A stretch of DNA of 64,000 nucleotides. It comes from JBDIBB01 sp039812685. GTDB taxonomy: Bacteria > Acidobacteriota > Vicinamibacteria > Vicinamibacterales > JAFNAJ01. The translations under genes and the position numbers were made by a program. The notes beneath the pieces are model-generated. The model saw only the letters and a program-made list of their open reading frames with translations, was not told the DNA's origin and did not search any database. Shown here piece by piece: positions 1-8,408 of this stretch. The stretch spans positions 51,500 through 115,499 of the forward strand of contig JBDIBB010000001.1 of assembly GCA_039812685.1 (NCBI GenBank), written 5' to 3'. Each line of letters opens with the position of its first letter. Position 1 is the first letter of the stretch.

Positions 1-430
1 CCAGTCCCACCCGCTGGCGCATGCCCCCCGACAGCTCGCGCGGGTAGGCGCGGGCGTGACCGCCCAGGCCGACGAGATCGAGAAGGTGCGCAGCCTGGCG
101 CAACCGCTCGGCCGCGGGGACGCCGCGGGCCTCGAGCGGCAACGCGACGTTGTCGGCCGCGTTCAGCCACGGCAGCAGCGCGAAGCTCTGGAAGACCATG
201 GCCGTATCGGGATTGAGGCCGGTCAGCACCCGTCCCCCGCTCCTCACCTCGCCGGACGAAGGCGGAATCAGTCCCGCGATCATCCGCAGCAGCGTCGACT
301 TCCCCGCGCCCGAGGGGCCAATCAACGCCAGCATCTCTCCATCGAACACGTCGAAGGTCACGTCGTGGACGACCTCGACACCGTCGAAGCTCCGGCCGGC
401 GCCGATCAGCGAAACCAGCGGCTCAGCCAT
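1..430 (-). CDS. ABC importer ATP-binding protein, NitT/TauT type (partial)
   Basis: Cytoplasmic ATPase of an importer in the nitrate/sulfonate/taurine group. The visible N-terminal part, about 143 residues, has a Walker A motif (GPSGAGKST, near residue 40), a Q-loop (VFQSFALLPW) and the ABC signature LSGGMRQRV at the window edge. Walker B and the H-loop lie outside the window. The ATG at 430 overlaps the end of the upstream permease by 8 bases, so the two are translationally coupled. No substrate-binding protein is visible, so the substrate (nitrate, sulfonate, taurine, bicarbonate) cannot be assigned. Confidence 0.9.
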   Translation of the reverse strand, partial: MAEPLVSLIGAGRSFDGVEVVHDVTFDVFDGEMLALIGPSGAGKSTLLRMIAGLIPPSSGEVRSGGRVLTGLNPDTAMVFQSFALLPWLNAADNVALPLEARGVPAAERLRQAAHLLDLVGLGGHARAYPRELSGGMRQRVGL

Positions 431-2144
431 CGAGGCGGTATCTCACGGACGCCCGGCCGTAGAGGGGGCGCCAGACGGCGCGGTTCAGCAGCAGGACGGC
501 GCCGACCATCGCGACGATCACCAGCACGATCATCTGCAGGTCGCCGCGCACGTAGGTCGCCTCGTCCAGCAGCGTCCCGATGCCGTCGACCGACCACGTA
601 CGACCGTCGGCGGTGACCGATTCCGCCAGCACGAGCGCGTTCCAGCCGCCGCCCCATGCGGTGATGCTGCCGGTGATGAGGCTGGGCAGGGCCGCGGGCA
701 GGAAGAAGCGGCGCAGGTACACGAGGCCACGCGCCTCGGTCATCCGTGCCAGTTCGCGCAGGTCCTCCGGCAATCCCTGCGCCGCCGCCACGAGGTTGAA
801 GAGGAGGTACCACTGCATGCCCGTCAGCACGAGCAGGATGGCCGAGACGTTGAGGTCGAGGCCGAATCGCAGGACGCCGGCCACCAGCAGAGGGAAGAAC
901 GCGGTGGCTGGGATGCTGGCGAGCACCTGCACGGGCGGCATCACCAGCTCGACACGGCGGGCCGAGCGGCTCACCCACGCGGCCAGCGGCACGGTCCAGG
1001 CCAGGGAGATGGCGTAGGCCGCCAGCAGACGCAGGAAACTGAATCCGAGGGCGGTCGGAATCGTCAGGGCCTCGGGTGGCAGCGGCCGCAGCAGGACCTC
1101 GACGATGGCGACCGCCCCGTACACGAGCACGGAGGCTGCTCCGGCGGCAGCCAGCCAGCCGACCACGCGCATCCACTGTCCGGAGAGCGCGTGCGCCACC
1201 GCCACCAGCGCCATCCCCAGCCCGCTCGCGGCGGCCTGCCCGGTGGCGGCGAGCGCCCGGCGAACCCATGGCGCCTTTCCGGCCAGGACCCGCACCAGCG
1301 GCACCGCGGCTTCGCCGGCGCCGCTCGTCTCGTAGCGGAAGCGGCCCGCCCAGGCCTCCAGCGGGCTCCAGACGAAGAGGTGCATCGACACGATCACGGC
1401 GACCAGCATCGCCAGCCCCGCCACGGCCAGCGGCGCCCGGCCCCGCGCGATCGCCTGTCCGATGTAACTGCCCAGCCCCGGCAGGATCCAGGTCCCCTGT
1501 CCGATGGCGATGATCTCGCTCGCGATCAGGAAGTACCAGCCTCCGGCCCACGACAGCATGCTGTTGTAGACCATCCGCGGCACGCAGGCCGGCAGCAGGA
1601 GGCGCCGCCACAGCACGGAGCCGTCGGCCCCGCTGAGGCGGACGGCCGTTCGCAGGTCTTTGGGAATGGTCGTCAGCGATTCGTAGGCACTGAAGGCGAG
1701 GTTCCACGCCTGGCTCGTGAAGATCAGGAACACGGCGGCCGCCTCCACGCCGATCGCGCGGCCGTGGGCCAGCCTGATGAAGAAGAACACGGCGGCCGGA
1801 AAGAACCCGAGGATCGGCACGGCCTGCAGCACGTCGAGGGCGGGAAGGATGAGGCGCCGGTCCCGAGGCGAGGCCGAAGCCCAGTAGCCCGCGCTCAACG
1901 CGAACCCCAGCGAGAGCACGTAGGCCGCCAGCATGCGCAGGCCCGAGTACGCGGCGTAGAGCGGCAGCATCACCGGCGCGAGATCGAGCGTCGCGCTGGT
2001 TCGCGGCAGCACGTGCGGTTCGTCGATGAACAGCACGACCACGACCAGTGCCACCACCACGAGCGCGACGCCGTCGAAGGGGCCGGGCTGCCGGAACCGC
2101 GCAGGCGACCAGAGACGCAGCGGACGCCAGTCGTGGTGACTCAC
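423..2144 (-). CDS. Fused double ABC permease, NitT/TauT type
   Basis: Inner-membrane permease of about 573 residues built from two tandem BPD_transp_1 units (roughly 1-270 and 290-573), so one chain probably supplies both halves of the channel. Each half carries an EAA-type coupling loop: around residue 135 (SLTTIPKDLRTAVRLSGADG) and around residue 440 (AAQGLPEDLRELARMTEARG). This matches the duplicated anion-transport permease family. I chose the GTG at 2144 because upstream frame runs into mltG and is arginine/proline-rich, unlike protein; the transmembrane segments begin right after this start. It is followed with an 8-base overlap by its ATPase. Confidence 0.85.
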   Translation of the reverse strand: MSHHDWRPLRLWSPARFRQPGPFDGVALVVVALVVVVLFIDEPHVLPRTSATLDLAPVMLPLYAAYSGLRMLAAYVLSLGFALSAGYWASASPRDRRLILPALDVLQAVPILGFFPAAVFFFIRLAHGRAIGVEAAAVFLIFTSQAWNLAFSAYESLTTIPKDLRTAVRLSGADGSVLWRRLLLPACVPRMVYNSMLSWAGGWYFLIASEIIAIGQGTWILPGLGSYIGQAIARGRAPLAVAGLAMLVAVIVSMHLFVWSPLEAWAGRFRYETSGAGEAAVPLVRVLAGKAPWVRRALAATGQAAASGLGMALVAVAHALSGQWMRVVGWLAAAGAASVLVYGAVAIVEVLLRPLPPEALTIPTALGFSFLRLLAAYAISLAWTVPLAAWVSRSARRVELVMPPVQVLASIPATAFFPLLVAGVLRFGLDLNVSAILLVLTGMQWYLLFNLVAAAQGLPEDLRELARMTEARGLVYLRRFFLPAALPSLITGSITAWGGGWNALVLAESVTADGRTWSVDGIGTLLDEATYVRGDLQMIVLVIVAMVGAVLLLNRAVWRPLYGRASVRYRLDG

Positions 2145-2289
2145 CCGCGGTACCCCAGGTCGGCGGAGCCGGGCTGTTGCGCCATTGGAGAATGCCCGCC
2201 AAGGTAGCACACCGGCTCGGCCCGGGCGGCGCGCCCGAGGCGACCGGGGACGCATGCGCGGGTGACGGCACCCGGGCGCCGGGACGCCG

Positions 2290-3342
2290 TCAGCGGGCCC
2301 CGGCCCGCTCGCGGGCGCGCCGCTCGCGGAAGTACCGAATCTGGTACTGCTCCACGTTGCGGTTGTGCTCCGGCAGCGACGAGGCGAACACGTGCGAGCC
2401 ATCGTTGCGGCTCACGAAGTAGAGATAGGGCACCGCGGCCGGCGCCAGCGCGGCCTCGATGGCGCCCAGCCCGGGCGCGGCAATCGGGCCCGGCGGCAGT
2501 CCGGCGTAGCGATACGTGTTGTAGGGCGAATCGATCTGCAGCCCCGCGCGGGTGATGTTGCCGTTCCACTGACCGGCCCGCATCAGCGCGTAAATCACGG
2601 TCGGATCGCACTGCAGCCCCATGCCGATGCGCAGCCGGCTGGCATAGACGCCGGCCACGATCGGGCGCTCGTCGGGCCGCGCGGTCTCCTTCTCCACGAG
2701 TGAGGCGAGCGTCACCGTCTCGCGCACGGATCGCGTGTAATCGGCTCCGCGCACGGCCCACCGCGGCTCGAACGCCTTGCGGAACTGCCGCACCATCAGG
2801 CCCACCAGGTCGGCGGCGCTGGCGCTGCGCGGCAACGCATAGGTGTCGGGGAACAGGTACCCCTCGAGATCGCCCGCGCGCGGGTCGAGATCGAGCATGG
2901 CCGCTGGATCGGCGGCCGCAGCCCGGAACGATGCGGCCGATCCGAATCCGCGCTGCTCGAAGATCACGGCCATCTCCGCGATCGTGAGCCCTTCCGGGAA
3001 GGTAATCGGTCGCAGGAACACGTCGCCGCGCGCCAGTCGATCGATCACTTCACGCGGGGTGGCAGCCTCGCTGAACCGGTACTCTCCCGCCTTGAGCGCG
3101 CGCTCGCGGCCGTACCGCCATGCCGCCAGGCGGAACGTCCACTCGTCGGCGACGACGCCGGCCTGGACCAGCCGCCGGCCAATCGCCCGCACACCGGTCC
3201 CCGGCGCGATGTCGACGAACACCTCCTCGCCCTCGAAGGCGCGGAACGGCGTCGACAGGCGGCGATCCGCCTCCCACCAGGCGGCCGCTGCCCCCGCCGC
3301 CACCACCACGGCCAGCAGCAGGAGGCGTCGCAGCCACCTCAC
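2290..3342 (-). CDS. mltG: Endolytic murein transglycosylase MltG
   Basis: Membrane-anchored lytic transglycosylase that cuts nascent glycan strands and helps set their length. It is 350 residues, usual for the family. An N-terminal transmembrane anchor (about residues 5-22) is followed by a LysM-like region (RPITFPEGLTIAEMA) and the YceG catalytic domain. Recognisable motifs are EGYLFPDTY, LASLVEKET with the expected catalytic glutamate, CDPTVIYAL, SPYNTYRYAGLPPGPI, and a C-terminal EHNRNV. It lies 30 bases after ruvX on the same strand, a very common pairing. A 145-base gap separates it from the permease gene. Confidence 0.95.
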   Translation of the reverse strand: MRWLRRLLLLAVVVAAGAAAAWWEADRRLSTPFRAFEGEEVFVDIAPGTGVRAIGRRLVQAGVVADEWTFRLAAWRYGRERALKAGEYRFSEAATPREVIDRLARGDVFLRPITFPEGLTIAEMAVIFEQRGFGSAASFRAAAADPAAMLDLDPRAGDLEGYLFPDTYALPRSASAADLVGLMVRQFRKAFEPRWAVRGADYTRSVRETVTLASLVEKETARPDERPIVAGVYASRLRIGMGLQCDPTVIYALMRAGQWNGNITRAGLQIDSPYNTYRYAGLPPGPIAAPGLGAIEAALAPAAVPYLYFVSRNDGSHVFASSLPEHNRNVEQYQIRYFRERRARERAGAR

Positions 3343-3372
3343 CGGCGGACCTCGCGCAGCCGACGAACGTGC

Positions 3373-3822
3373 TCAGCGGCTCCCGGCATCGATCACCTGT
3401 CGGAGGGCCGTCGCCGCGCGCCGATCCAGCACGTCCTGGAGGATGACGGCAGCGGCTGCCGCGTCGATCTTCTTCTTGCGCGCGCGCCAGTCGGGTTCGA
3501 GTTCGGCCAGCCGTGCCTCGGCCTCGACGCTCGTCAGCCGCTCGTCCTCGAACACCACCGGCACGCCGCAGCGCGCGGCCAGCGCCTGACCGAAGGCGCG
3601 GGCGGCTGGTGTCGCCTGCGTCTCGCCGCCATCGAGCCGCTTCGGCAATCCGACCACGATCAGCGCAACGCCGTCCTCGTCGAGTTCGCGGATCAGGGCG
3701 ATGGCCGCTTCCAGCGCATCGCGCCCATGGAGCACGCGGTAGGGCCGCGCCAGCGTGCCTGAAGCGTCACTCACGGCAACGCCCGTCCGCTTGGATCCGA
3801 CGTCGAAGGCCACCAGTCTCAC
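3373..3822 (-). CDS. ruvX: Holliday junction resolvase-like RuvX/YqgF
   Basis: RNase H-fold nuclease of 149 residues, implicated in Holliday junction resolution and in 16S rRNA 5' end processing in other bacteria. The first acidic residue lies in AFDVGSKRTGVAVSD, the second in VVGLPKRLDGG, then FEDERLTSVEAE, and a terminal aspartate in KKKIDAAAAAVILQD. The start is a GTG at 3822. A TACGCT box (-10-like) lies 7 bases before it, so the message may be leaderless. It is divergent from the phosphodiesterase-family gene at 3923 and reads into mltG. Confidence 0.93.
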   Translation of the reverse strand: MRLVAFDVGSKRTGVAVSDASGTLARPYRVLHGRDALEAAIALIRELDEDGVALIVVGLPKRLDGGETQATPAARAFGQALAARCGVPVVFEDERLTSVEAEARLAELEPDWRARKKKIDAAAAAVILQDVLDRRAATALRQVIDAGSR

Positions 3823-3829
3823 GCCGGCG

Positions 3830-3835
3830 AGCGTA
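3830..3835 (-). promoter_or_regulatory. TANNNT box 7 nt before ruvX start
   Basis: TACGCT on the minus strand, 7 bases upstream of the ruvX GTG and with no ribosome-binding site in between. This spacing would place transcription initiation at or next to the start codon. It is one of seven similar cases in the window; alone it could be chance. Confidence 0.35.
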
Positions 3836-3880
3836 GCACGAGGCCGGGTCCGACGGCGGCCTGCGCCAGCGCGCCTGCGC

Positions 3881-3886
3881 TACACT
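3881..3886 (+). promoter_or_regulatory. -10 element of the phosphodiesterase/EnvC/S41 operon
   Basis: TACACT lies 36 bases before the ATG at 3923, with a GAAAGG ribosome-binding site at 3905-3910 in between. No convincing -35 hexamer is seen. It faces the ruvX box in the same 100-base divergent region. Confidence 0.4.
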
Positions 3887-3922
3887 CTTGCCGGTTGCCC
3901 GCCCGAAAGGTTCCAGAACGCG

Positions 3923-6001
3923 ATGATCCGCCCGAGCCGAGTCTCCATCGCCTGCGCCGTGGCCGCGGGCCTGGCCCTCGTCCCGCTGGCCTGCTCCCGC
4001 GCTGCCGCGCCGGCACGCTCCTTCTCCCAGAAGCTCGTCGTGCTCGGCTTCGACGGTATGGATCCCGATTTGGTGCGCGAGTGGGCGGCGGCCGGCAAGC
4101 TGCCGAACATGAAGGCGCTGATGGATCGCGGCGGGCTCTACGACCTCGGCACCACGCACTCGCCCGAATCGCCCACCGCGTGGGCGTCGTTCGCAACCGG
4201 CGTCAACCCGGGCAAGCACAACATCTACGACTTCCTCGTCCGCGACACGCAGACCTACCTGCCCGACCTGGGCATGGTGCGGCGGGAGCCGGCGAAGTTC
4301 CTGCTGGACTGGATCCCGATCTCCAGGCCGAAGGTCTTCTCGATTCGTGGCGGCACGTCGTTCTGGGTCACCGCCGGCGCGGCCGGCGTCCGCTCCAGCC
4401 TCCTCACGGTGCCCGTCACCTACCCGCCCGAGGACGTGCCCAACGGCGAGATGCTCGCCGGCCTCCCACTGCCCGACATCCGCGGGACGATGGGGACCTT
4501 CTCCTACTTCGGCACCGATCTGTCGCGCTACGAGGAAGGCACGACCGAATTCGGCGGCATCCTCAAGCGTCTGGTCTTCGACGATGGCGTGGCCGAGACC
4601 GCGCTCGATGGGCCGCCCAACCCGATCGTCCGGCAGCAGATGCTCGACCTGCGCCGCAAGCCCGGCCTGACCGAGGCCGATCGCGCCCAGCTCGCGGCCC
4701 TCGGCGCCCGGGCCGACGTGAAGGTGCCGCTCGCGGTCCGGTGGACGCGCGGCAGCGACACGGCCGTCATCGAGATCCAGGGGCACCGCCTCACGCTCAG
4801 GGCGCGCGAGTGGAGCCCCTGGGTCACGCTCACGTTCCGCGTGAACGTGTTCGTCAGCCTCGAGGGCATGCTGCAGTTCTTCGTCGCCGGCGCGGGCAAC
4901 GACCTGCAGCTCTACGCGTCGCCGGTGAACTGGCGCCCCCAGGCGCCGCCGCTGCCGATCTCGATGCCCGAGCGCTTCGCGCAGGAACTGGCCGTGCAGC
5001 TGGGCACCTACCGCACGCTGGGCTGGGCCGAGGCCACCTGGCCGCTCGACGAGGGGCGGCTCGACGAGGATGCGTTCATGGAGGACCTCTACCGCGCCTT
5101 CGACGATCGGGCGCGCGTCATCCTCAACCGCGTCGACGCGAAGAACTGGGACCTGCTGGTCGGCGTCATCGAGGCCACCGATCGCGTGCAGCACATGATG
5201 TGGCGCCTCATCGATCCGCAGCACCCGATGTACGACACGGCGCTGGCCGCGCGCCACGGGGACGCCATCCTGCGCGTCTACCAGCGTTCCGACCAGTTCG
5301 TGGGCGAAGTGCTCCGGCGCATCGACCCCTCCACGCCGGTGCTGATCGTCTCCGATCACGGCTTCCACTCCTTCCGCAAGGCGGTGAACCTCAACACGTG
5401 GCTGGCGCAGGAGGGCTTCCTGGCGCTCAAGGGCCAGTCGGGGCCGAGCCAGGACAAGAACCTGCTCGACCTGTTCGGAGCCGGTACGTTCTGGGAGCAC
5501 GTGGACTGGTCGCGCACGCGCGCCTATGCGATGGGGCTCGGCCAGATCTACTTCAACCTGCGCGGCCGCGAGGGCCAGGGCATCGTCAGCCCGGGTGCCG
5601 AGGCGAAGGCACTGGCCGAGGACCTCGCCGCCGCGCTGCTCGCCCTGACCGATCCGGAGAACGGCGAGCGCGTCGTGCAGAACGTCTACAAGCGCGACGA
5701 TGTCTACAGCGGGCCCTACCTGCAGAACGCGTCCGACCTGCAGGTGGGATTCCGCGACGGGTACCGCGTCTCGTGGCAGACCGCGCTCGGCGGCACGCCG
5801 GCCGGCATCATCTACCCGAACATGCGCAAGTGGAGCGCCGATCACGGCAGCTTCGATCTCGCCGACACGGCCGGCGTGCTGATCTCCTCGGTGAAGCTGC
5901 CCGGCCCGCGCTACGACATCACCGACGTGGCACCGAGCGTCCTGCGCTACTTCGGCCTCACGCCGCCGGCCGATCTCGATGGCAAGGCCTTCCTGCCCTG
6001 A
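3923..6001 (+). CDS. Type I phosphodiesterase / nucleotide pyrophosphatase family protein, exported
   Basis: Alkaline phosphatase superfamily enzyme of 692 residues, expected to hydrolyse a phosphodiester or phosphomonoester outside the cytoplasm. An N-terminal signal ends in VPLACSR, which suggests a lipoprotein, although the lipobox is imperfect (Pro at -3). Metal and nucleophile motifs: VLGFDGMDPD near residue 40, ESPTAWASFATGVNPGKHN with the candidate Thr or Ser nucleophile, VSDHGFHSF, and a late SADHGSFD. The ATG at 3923 has GAAAGG 12 bases upstream; earlier in-frame starts overlap ruvX and lack a signal peptide. The next gene begins inside its last 23 bases, implying coupling. Substrate unknown. 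Confidence 0.88.
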   Translation: MIRPSRVSIACAVAAGLALVPLACSRAAAPARSFSQKLVVLGFDGMDPDLVREWAAAGKLPNMKALMDRGGLYDLGTTHSPESPTAWASFATGVNPGKHNIYDFLVRDTQTYLPDLGMVRREPAKFLLDWIPISRPKVFSIRGGTSFWVTAGAAGVRSSLLTVPVTYPPEDVPNGEMLAGLPLPDIRGTMGTFSYFGTDLSRYEEGTTEFGGILKRLVFDDGVAETALDGPPNPIVRQQMLDLRRKPGLTEADRAQLAALGARADVKVPLAVRWTRGSDTAVIEIQGHRLTLRAREWSPWVTLTFRVNVFVSLEGMLQFFVAGAGNDLQLYASPVNWRPQAPPLPISMPERFAQELAVQLGTYRTLGWAEATWPLDEGRLDEDAFMEDLYRAFDDRARVILNRVDAKNWDLLVGVIEATDRVQHMMWRLIDPQHPMYDTALAARHGDAILRVYQRSDQFVGEVLRRIDPSTPVLIVSDHGFHSFRKAVNLNTWLAQEGFLALKGQSGPSQDKNLLDLFGAGTFWEHVDWSRTRAYAMGLGQIYFNLRGREGQGIVSPGAEAKALAEDLAAALLALTDPENGERVVQNVYKRDDVYSGPYLQNASDLQVGFRDGYRVSWQTALGGTPAGIIYPNMRKWSADHGSFDLADTAGVLISSVKLPGPRYDITDVAPSVLRYFGLTPPADLDGKAFLP

Positions 6002-7163
6002 CCGCCGGCCCGGCCGCTGCCTGCCGGCCGTGGCGCTCGCCGTGGCGATCGCCCTGGCGGCAGCGCCCGCCGCGCCACAACCGCCGGGCACACCGGACCG
6101 GGCCGAGCAGTTGCGCGCGCAGGAGCGCCGCGCCGCCGACCGGCTGCAGGTGCTGCAGCGGGAGGCCGACGCCCTGGCCGGGCAGCAGCGCGGCGTGCTC
6201 GATCGGTTGCGCGCGCTCGAACTGCAGCGCGATCTCGCGGCGGTCGAGGCCACGCGCGCAGCCGCGGCGCTGGGCGCGGCCGAGGCCGATCTCGCCAGCC
6301 TGACGGCGCGCCGTGCCGCCGTGCAGCGGGCGATGGATGCCAGGCGCCCCGAAATCCAGGCGCGACTGCTCGCGCTCTACGAAGCCGGCCCATCCGGCGA
6401 TCTCCGACGCTGGCTGATGGTGGAGACCATGGCCGAGGCGGCGGCGGCCGGACGCCTGCTGGCCGCGGTCACCGCGCGTGACCGGCGCGAGTTCGCCGCG
6501 TTCTCCGCGCAGCGCGCCGAACTCGACGCGCAAGACGAGGCGCTGCGCCGCCAGCGGGAGGCGCTCGCACGCGCCAGGGCCGCCACCGAGGCCGCGCGCG
6601 TGGCCTCGTCGGAGGCCGCGGCGCGCCATGAGGCGCTGGTACGCGATCTCGACCGCCGGCGCGATCTCGCGGCACGGCTCACCGGCGAATTGCAGGCCGC
6701 GCACGAGGCGCTGCAGAAGCAGCTCGACGGCCTCCCGGCCGCCGGCGGCACGATCGCGCTGCCGATCGCGCCGTTCCGCGGCACCCTGCCGTGGCCGGCC
6801 GCGGGCCGTGTCGTCGGCCGCTACGGGCGCACCGCCACCTCACGATTCGGCACCGCCGTCCCCAGGAACGGCATCGAAATCGCCGCCCCGGAGGGCACCC
6901 CGGTGCGCGCGGTCCACGAAGGCCGCGTCGCCTTCGCCGGCGAGTTCGCCGGGCTCGGCCGGCTCGTCATCCTCGATCACGGCGGCAGCACCTTCAGCCT
7001 CTACGGGTACCTGCAGGAACTGGACGTCCAGCGCGGCGCCGCCGTGGAGCGCGGCGGCGTCGTCGGCCTCTCCGGGCGATCGCCGTCGGGCGAGGGCGTC
7101 GTCTACTTCGAGCTGCGCGTCGACGCGCGCCCGGTCAATCCGCTAGAATGGCTGCACCGGTGA
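5979..7163 (+). CDS. EnvC-like LytM-domain protein, probably non-catalytic
   Basis: Periplasmic protein of 394 residues: signal peptide (about 1-32), a long coiled coil (about 35-245, rich in Ala, Arg, Glu), then an M23/LytM domain (about 265-394). In the place of the HxGxD zinc motif it has R296-N-G-I-E300. The usual H-x-H is VVY just before FEL, and the Y-x-H region reads Y342-G-Y. All zinc ligands therefore appear lost, as in EnvC/NlpD-type activators of amidases. Its start overlaps the phosphodiesterase gene by 23 bases; a GTG near 6028 is an alternative start. It is followed by the S41-type gene, a common EnvC-CtpA order. Confidence 0.88.
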   Translation: MARPSCPDRRPGRCLPAVALAVAIALAAAPAAPQPPGTPDRAEQLRAQERRAADRLQVLQREADALAGQQRGVLDRLRALELQRDLAAVEATRAAAALGAAEADLASLTARRAAVQRAMDARRPEIQARLLALYEAGPSGDLRRWLMVETMAEAAAAGRLLAAVTARDRREFAAFSAQRAELDAQDEALRRQREALARARAATEAARVASSEAAARHEALVRDLDRRRDLAARLTGELQAAHEALQKQLDGLPAAGGTIALPIAPFRGTLPWPAAGRVVGRYGRTATSRFGTAVPRNGIEIAAPEGTPVRAVHEGRVAFAGEFAGLGRLVILDHGGSTFSLYGYLQELDVQRGAAVERGGVVGLSGRSPSGEGVVYFELRVDARPVNPLEWLHR

Positions 7164-7190
7164 ACAGGTCGGTTCTTCCCTGATCCGCGC

Positions 7191-8372
7191 ATGAATGCAC
7201 GCACCCGCCTCGCTGTCCTGCTCGTCGCGACACCACTGGTGGTCTTCGCGCTCGTCGGCGGCTTCCTCGGCCAGGCATCGGCCCGGGAAGAGAGCTACCA
7301 GCACCTCCGGATCTTCGAGGACGTGGTGTCGCTGATCACCAGCAATTACGTCGAGGACGTGAACGTCGACAAGGTGATGGACGGCGCGATGCGCGGGCTC
7401 GCCGAGGGCCTGGACGCCGACAGCGCGTGGCTCACGCCCGACCAGGTGGCACAGGCCGCGAAGGGCGGGCCGCTGCCGGAAGGCGACACCGGCATCGACA
7501 TCGTGCGGCAGTACTACCTTCGCGTGGTCTCGGTGCGCGACGGATCCCCGGCCGCCGGCGCCGGCCTGCGTACGGGCGACTACCTCCGCATGATCGACGG
7601 CAAGCCGACCCGCGATCTCTCGGCCTTCGAAGGTCGCCGGCTGCTCCGCGGCCCGGCGGGCTCGACCGTGAAGCTGCTCGTGCTGAGGGGGAGCGCGGCC
7701 GAACCTCACGAGGTGATGCTCACCAGGCAGAAGCTGCCGCCGGCGGCGGTCACGGGCAGGCTGGTCGAGCGCGACGTGGCGCTGGTCCGGATTCCCGCGT
7801 TCACGAAGGACACCGCCGGCCAGGTGTCGCGCGCAATTGCCGATCTCCAGAAGCAGGGCGCCTCCCGCGTGCTGCTCGACGTGCGCGCGACGTCGGTGGG
7901 CGAACCAGCCGACGGTCTCCCGACGGCGCGGCTGTTCGTCGCCTCCGGCACGCTGGTGCAGCGCGAACAGCGCGATCACCCGTCCACTTCGATCGCGGCG
8001 GCCAGCGGCGACGGCCGCATCACCCTGCCACTGGTCGTGATGACCACGGCTGGCACGGCAGGCGCCGCCGAGGTGCTGGCCGCGGCCATCGCCGGCAACG
8101 AGCGCGGTGTGATCGTCGGGGAGCGCACGCTGGGGCGCGTCGCCGAGCAGAAACTGGTCCCGCTGAGCGACGGTAGCGGCCTGTGGCTCACCTACGCGAG
8201 ATTCCTCACACCGGCGGGCAAGGCGCTGCACGGGCAGGGAGTGGAACCGACGGTCGCCGTCGAAGAACCTGATGTCGAGTTCGGCGCCGGCCCGCCCGAG
8301 ACCGATCCCATTCTCACCAAGGCGCTCGAGACGCTGGCCACACGGCAGGCAGCGGTGCAGCCCGCCGGATGA
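7191..8372 (+). CDS. S41 (C-terminal processing) peptidase-like protein, catalytic dyad missing
   Basis: Exported or membrane-anchored protein of 393 residues with an N-terminal hydrophobic segment (about 8-27), a helical region ending GLDADSAWLTP, a PDZ domain (about 95-180) and an S41 core (about 190-370). The core is easy to align (VVMTTAGTAGAAEV, VIVGERTLGR, FLTPAGKALHGQGVEP). The catalytic Ser position of GSAS is Gly291, and the catalytic Lys of GxGK is Arg316; the spacing of 25 residues is as in active enzymes. The NPGG segment is also degenerate. I infer a pseudoprotease, perhaps a scaffold or regulator working with the EnvC-like neighbour. TAGAAT at 7144-7149 could be its own -10. Confidence 0.88.
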   Translation: MNARTRLAVLLVATPLVVFALVGGFLGQASAREESYQHLRIFEDVVSLITSNYVEDVNVDKVMDGAMRGLAEGLDADSAWLTPDQVAQAAKGGPLPEGDTGIDIVRQYYLRVVSVRDGSPAAGAGLRTGDYLRMIDGKPTRDLSAFEGRRLLRGPAGSTVKLLVLRGSAAEPHEVMLTRQKLPPAAVTGRLVERDVALVRIPAFTKDTAGQVSRAIADLQKQGASRVLLDVRATSVGEPADGLPTARLFVASGTLVQREQRDHPSTSIAAASGDGRITLPLVVMTTAGTAGAAEVLAAAIAGNERGVIVGERTLGRVAEQKLVPLSDGSGLWLTYARFLTPAGKALHGQGVEPTVAVEEPDVEFGAGPPETDPILTKALETLATRQAAVQPAG

Positions 8373-8408
8373 GGCACGCCACCACGGCGCACGCCGCGGC
8401 CGTCACGG

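Noticed and set aside
3767..6253. Very long open frames antisense to real genes (for example 828 codons here, and others over thrS, pheT, rny and the GT-C-like genes)
   Set aside because: They are Arg/Pro/Ala/His-rich with no domains and arise from the scarcity of stop codons in GC-rich DNA.
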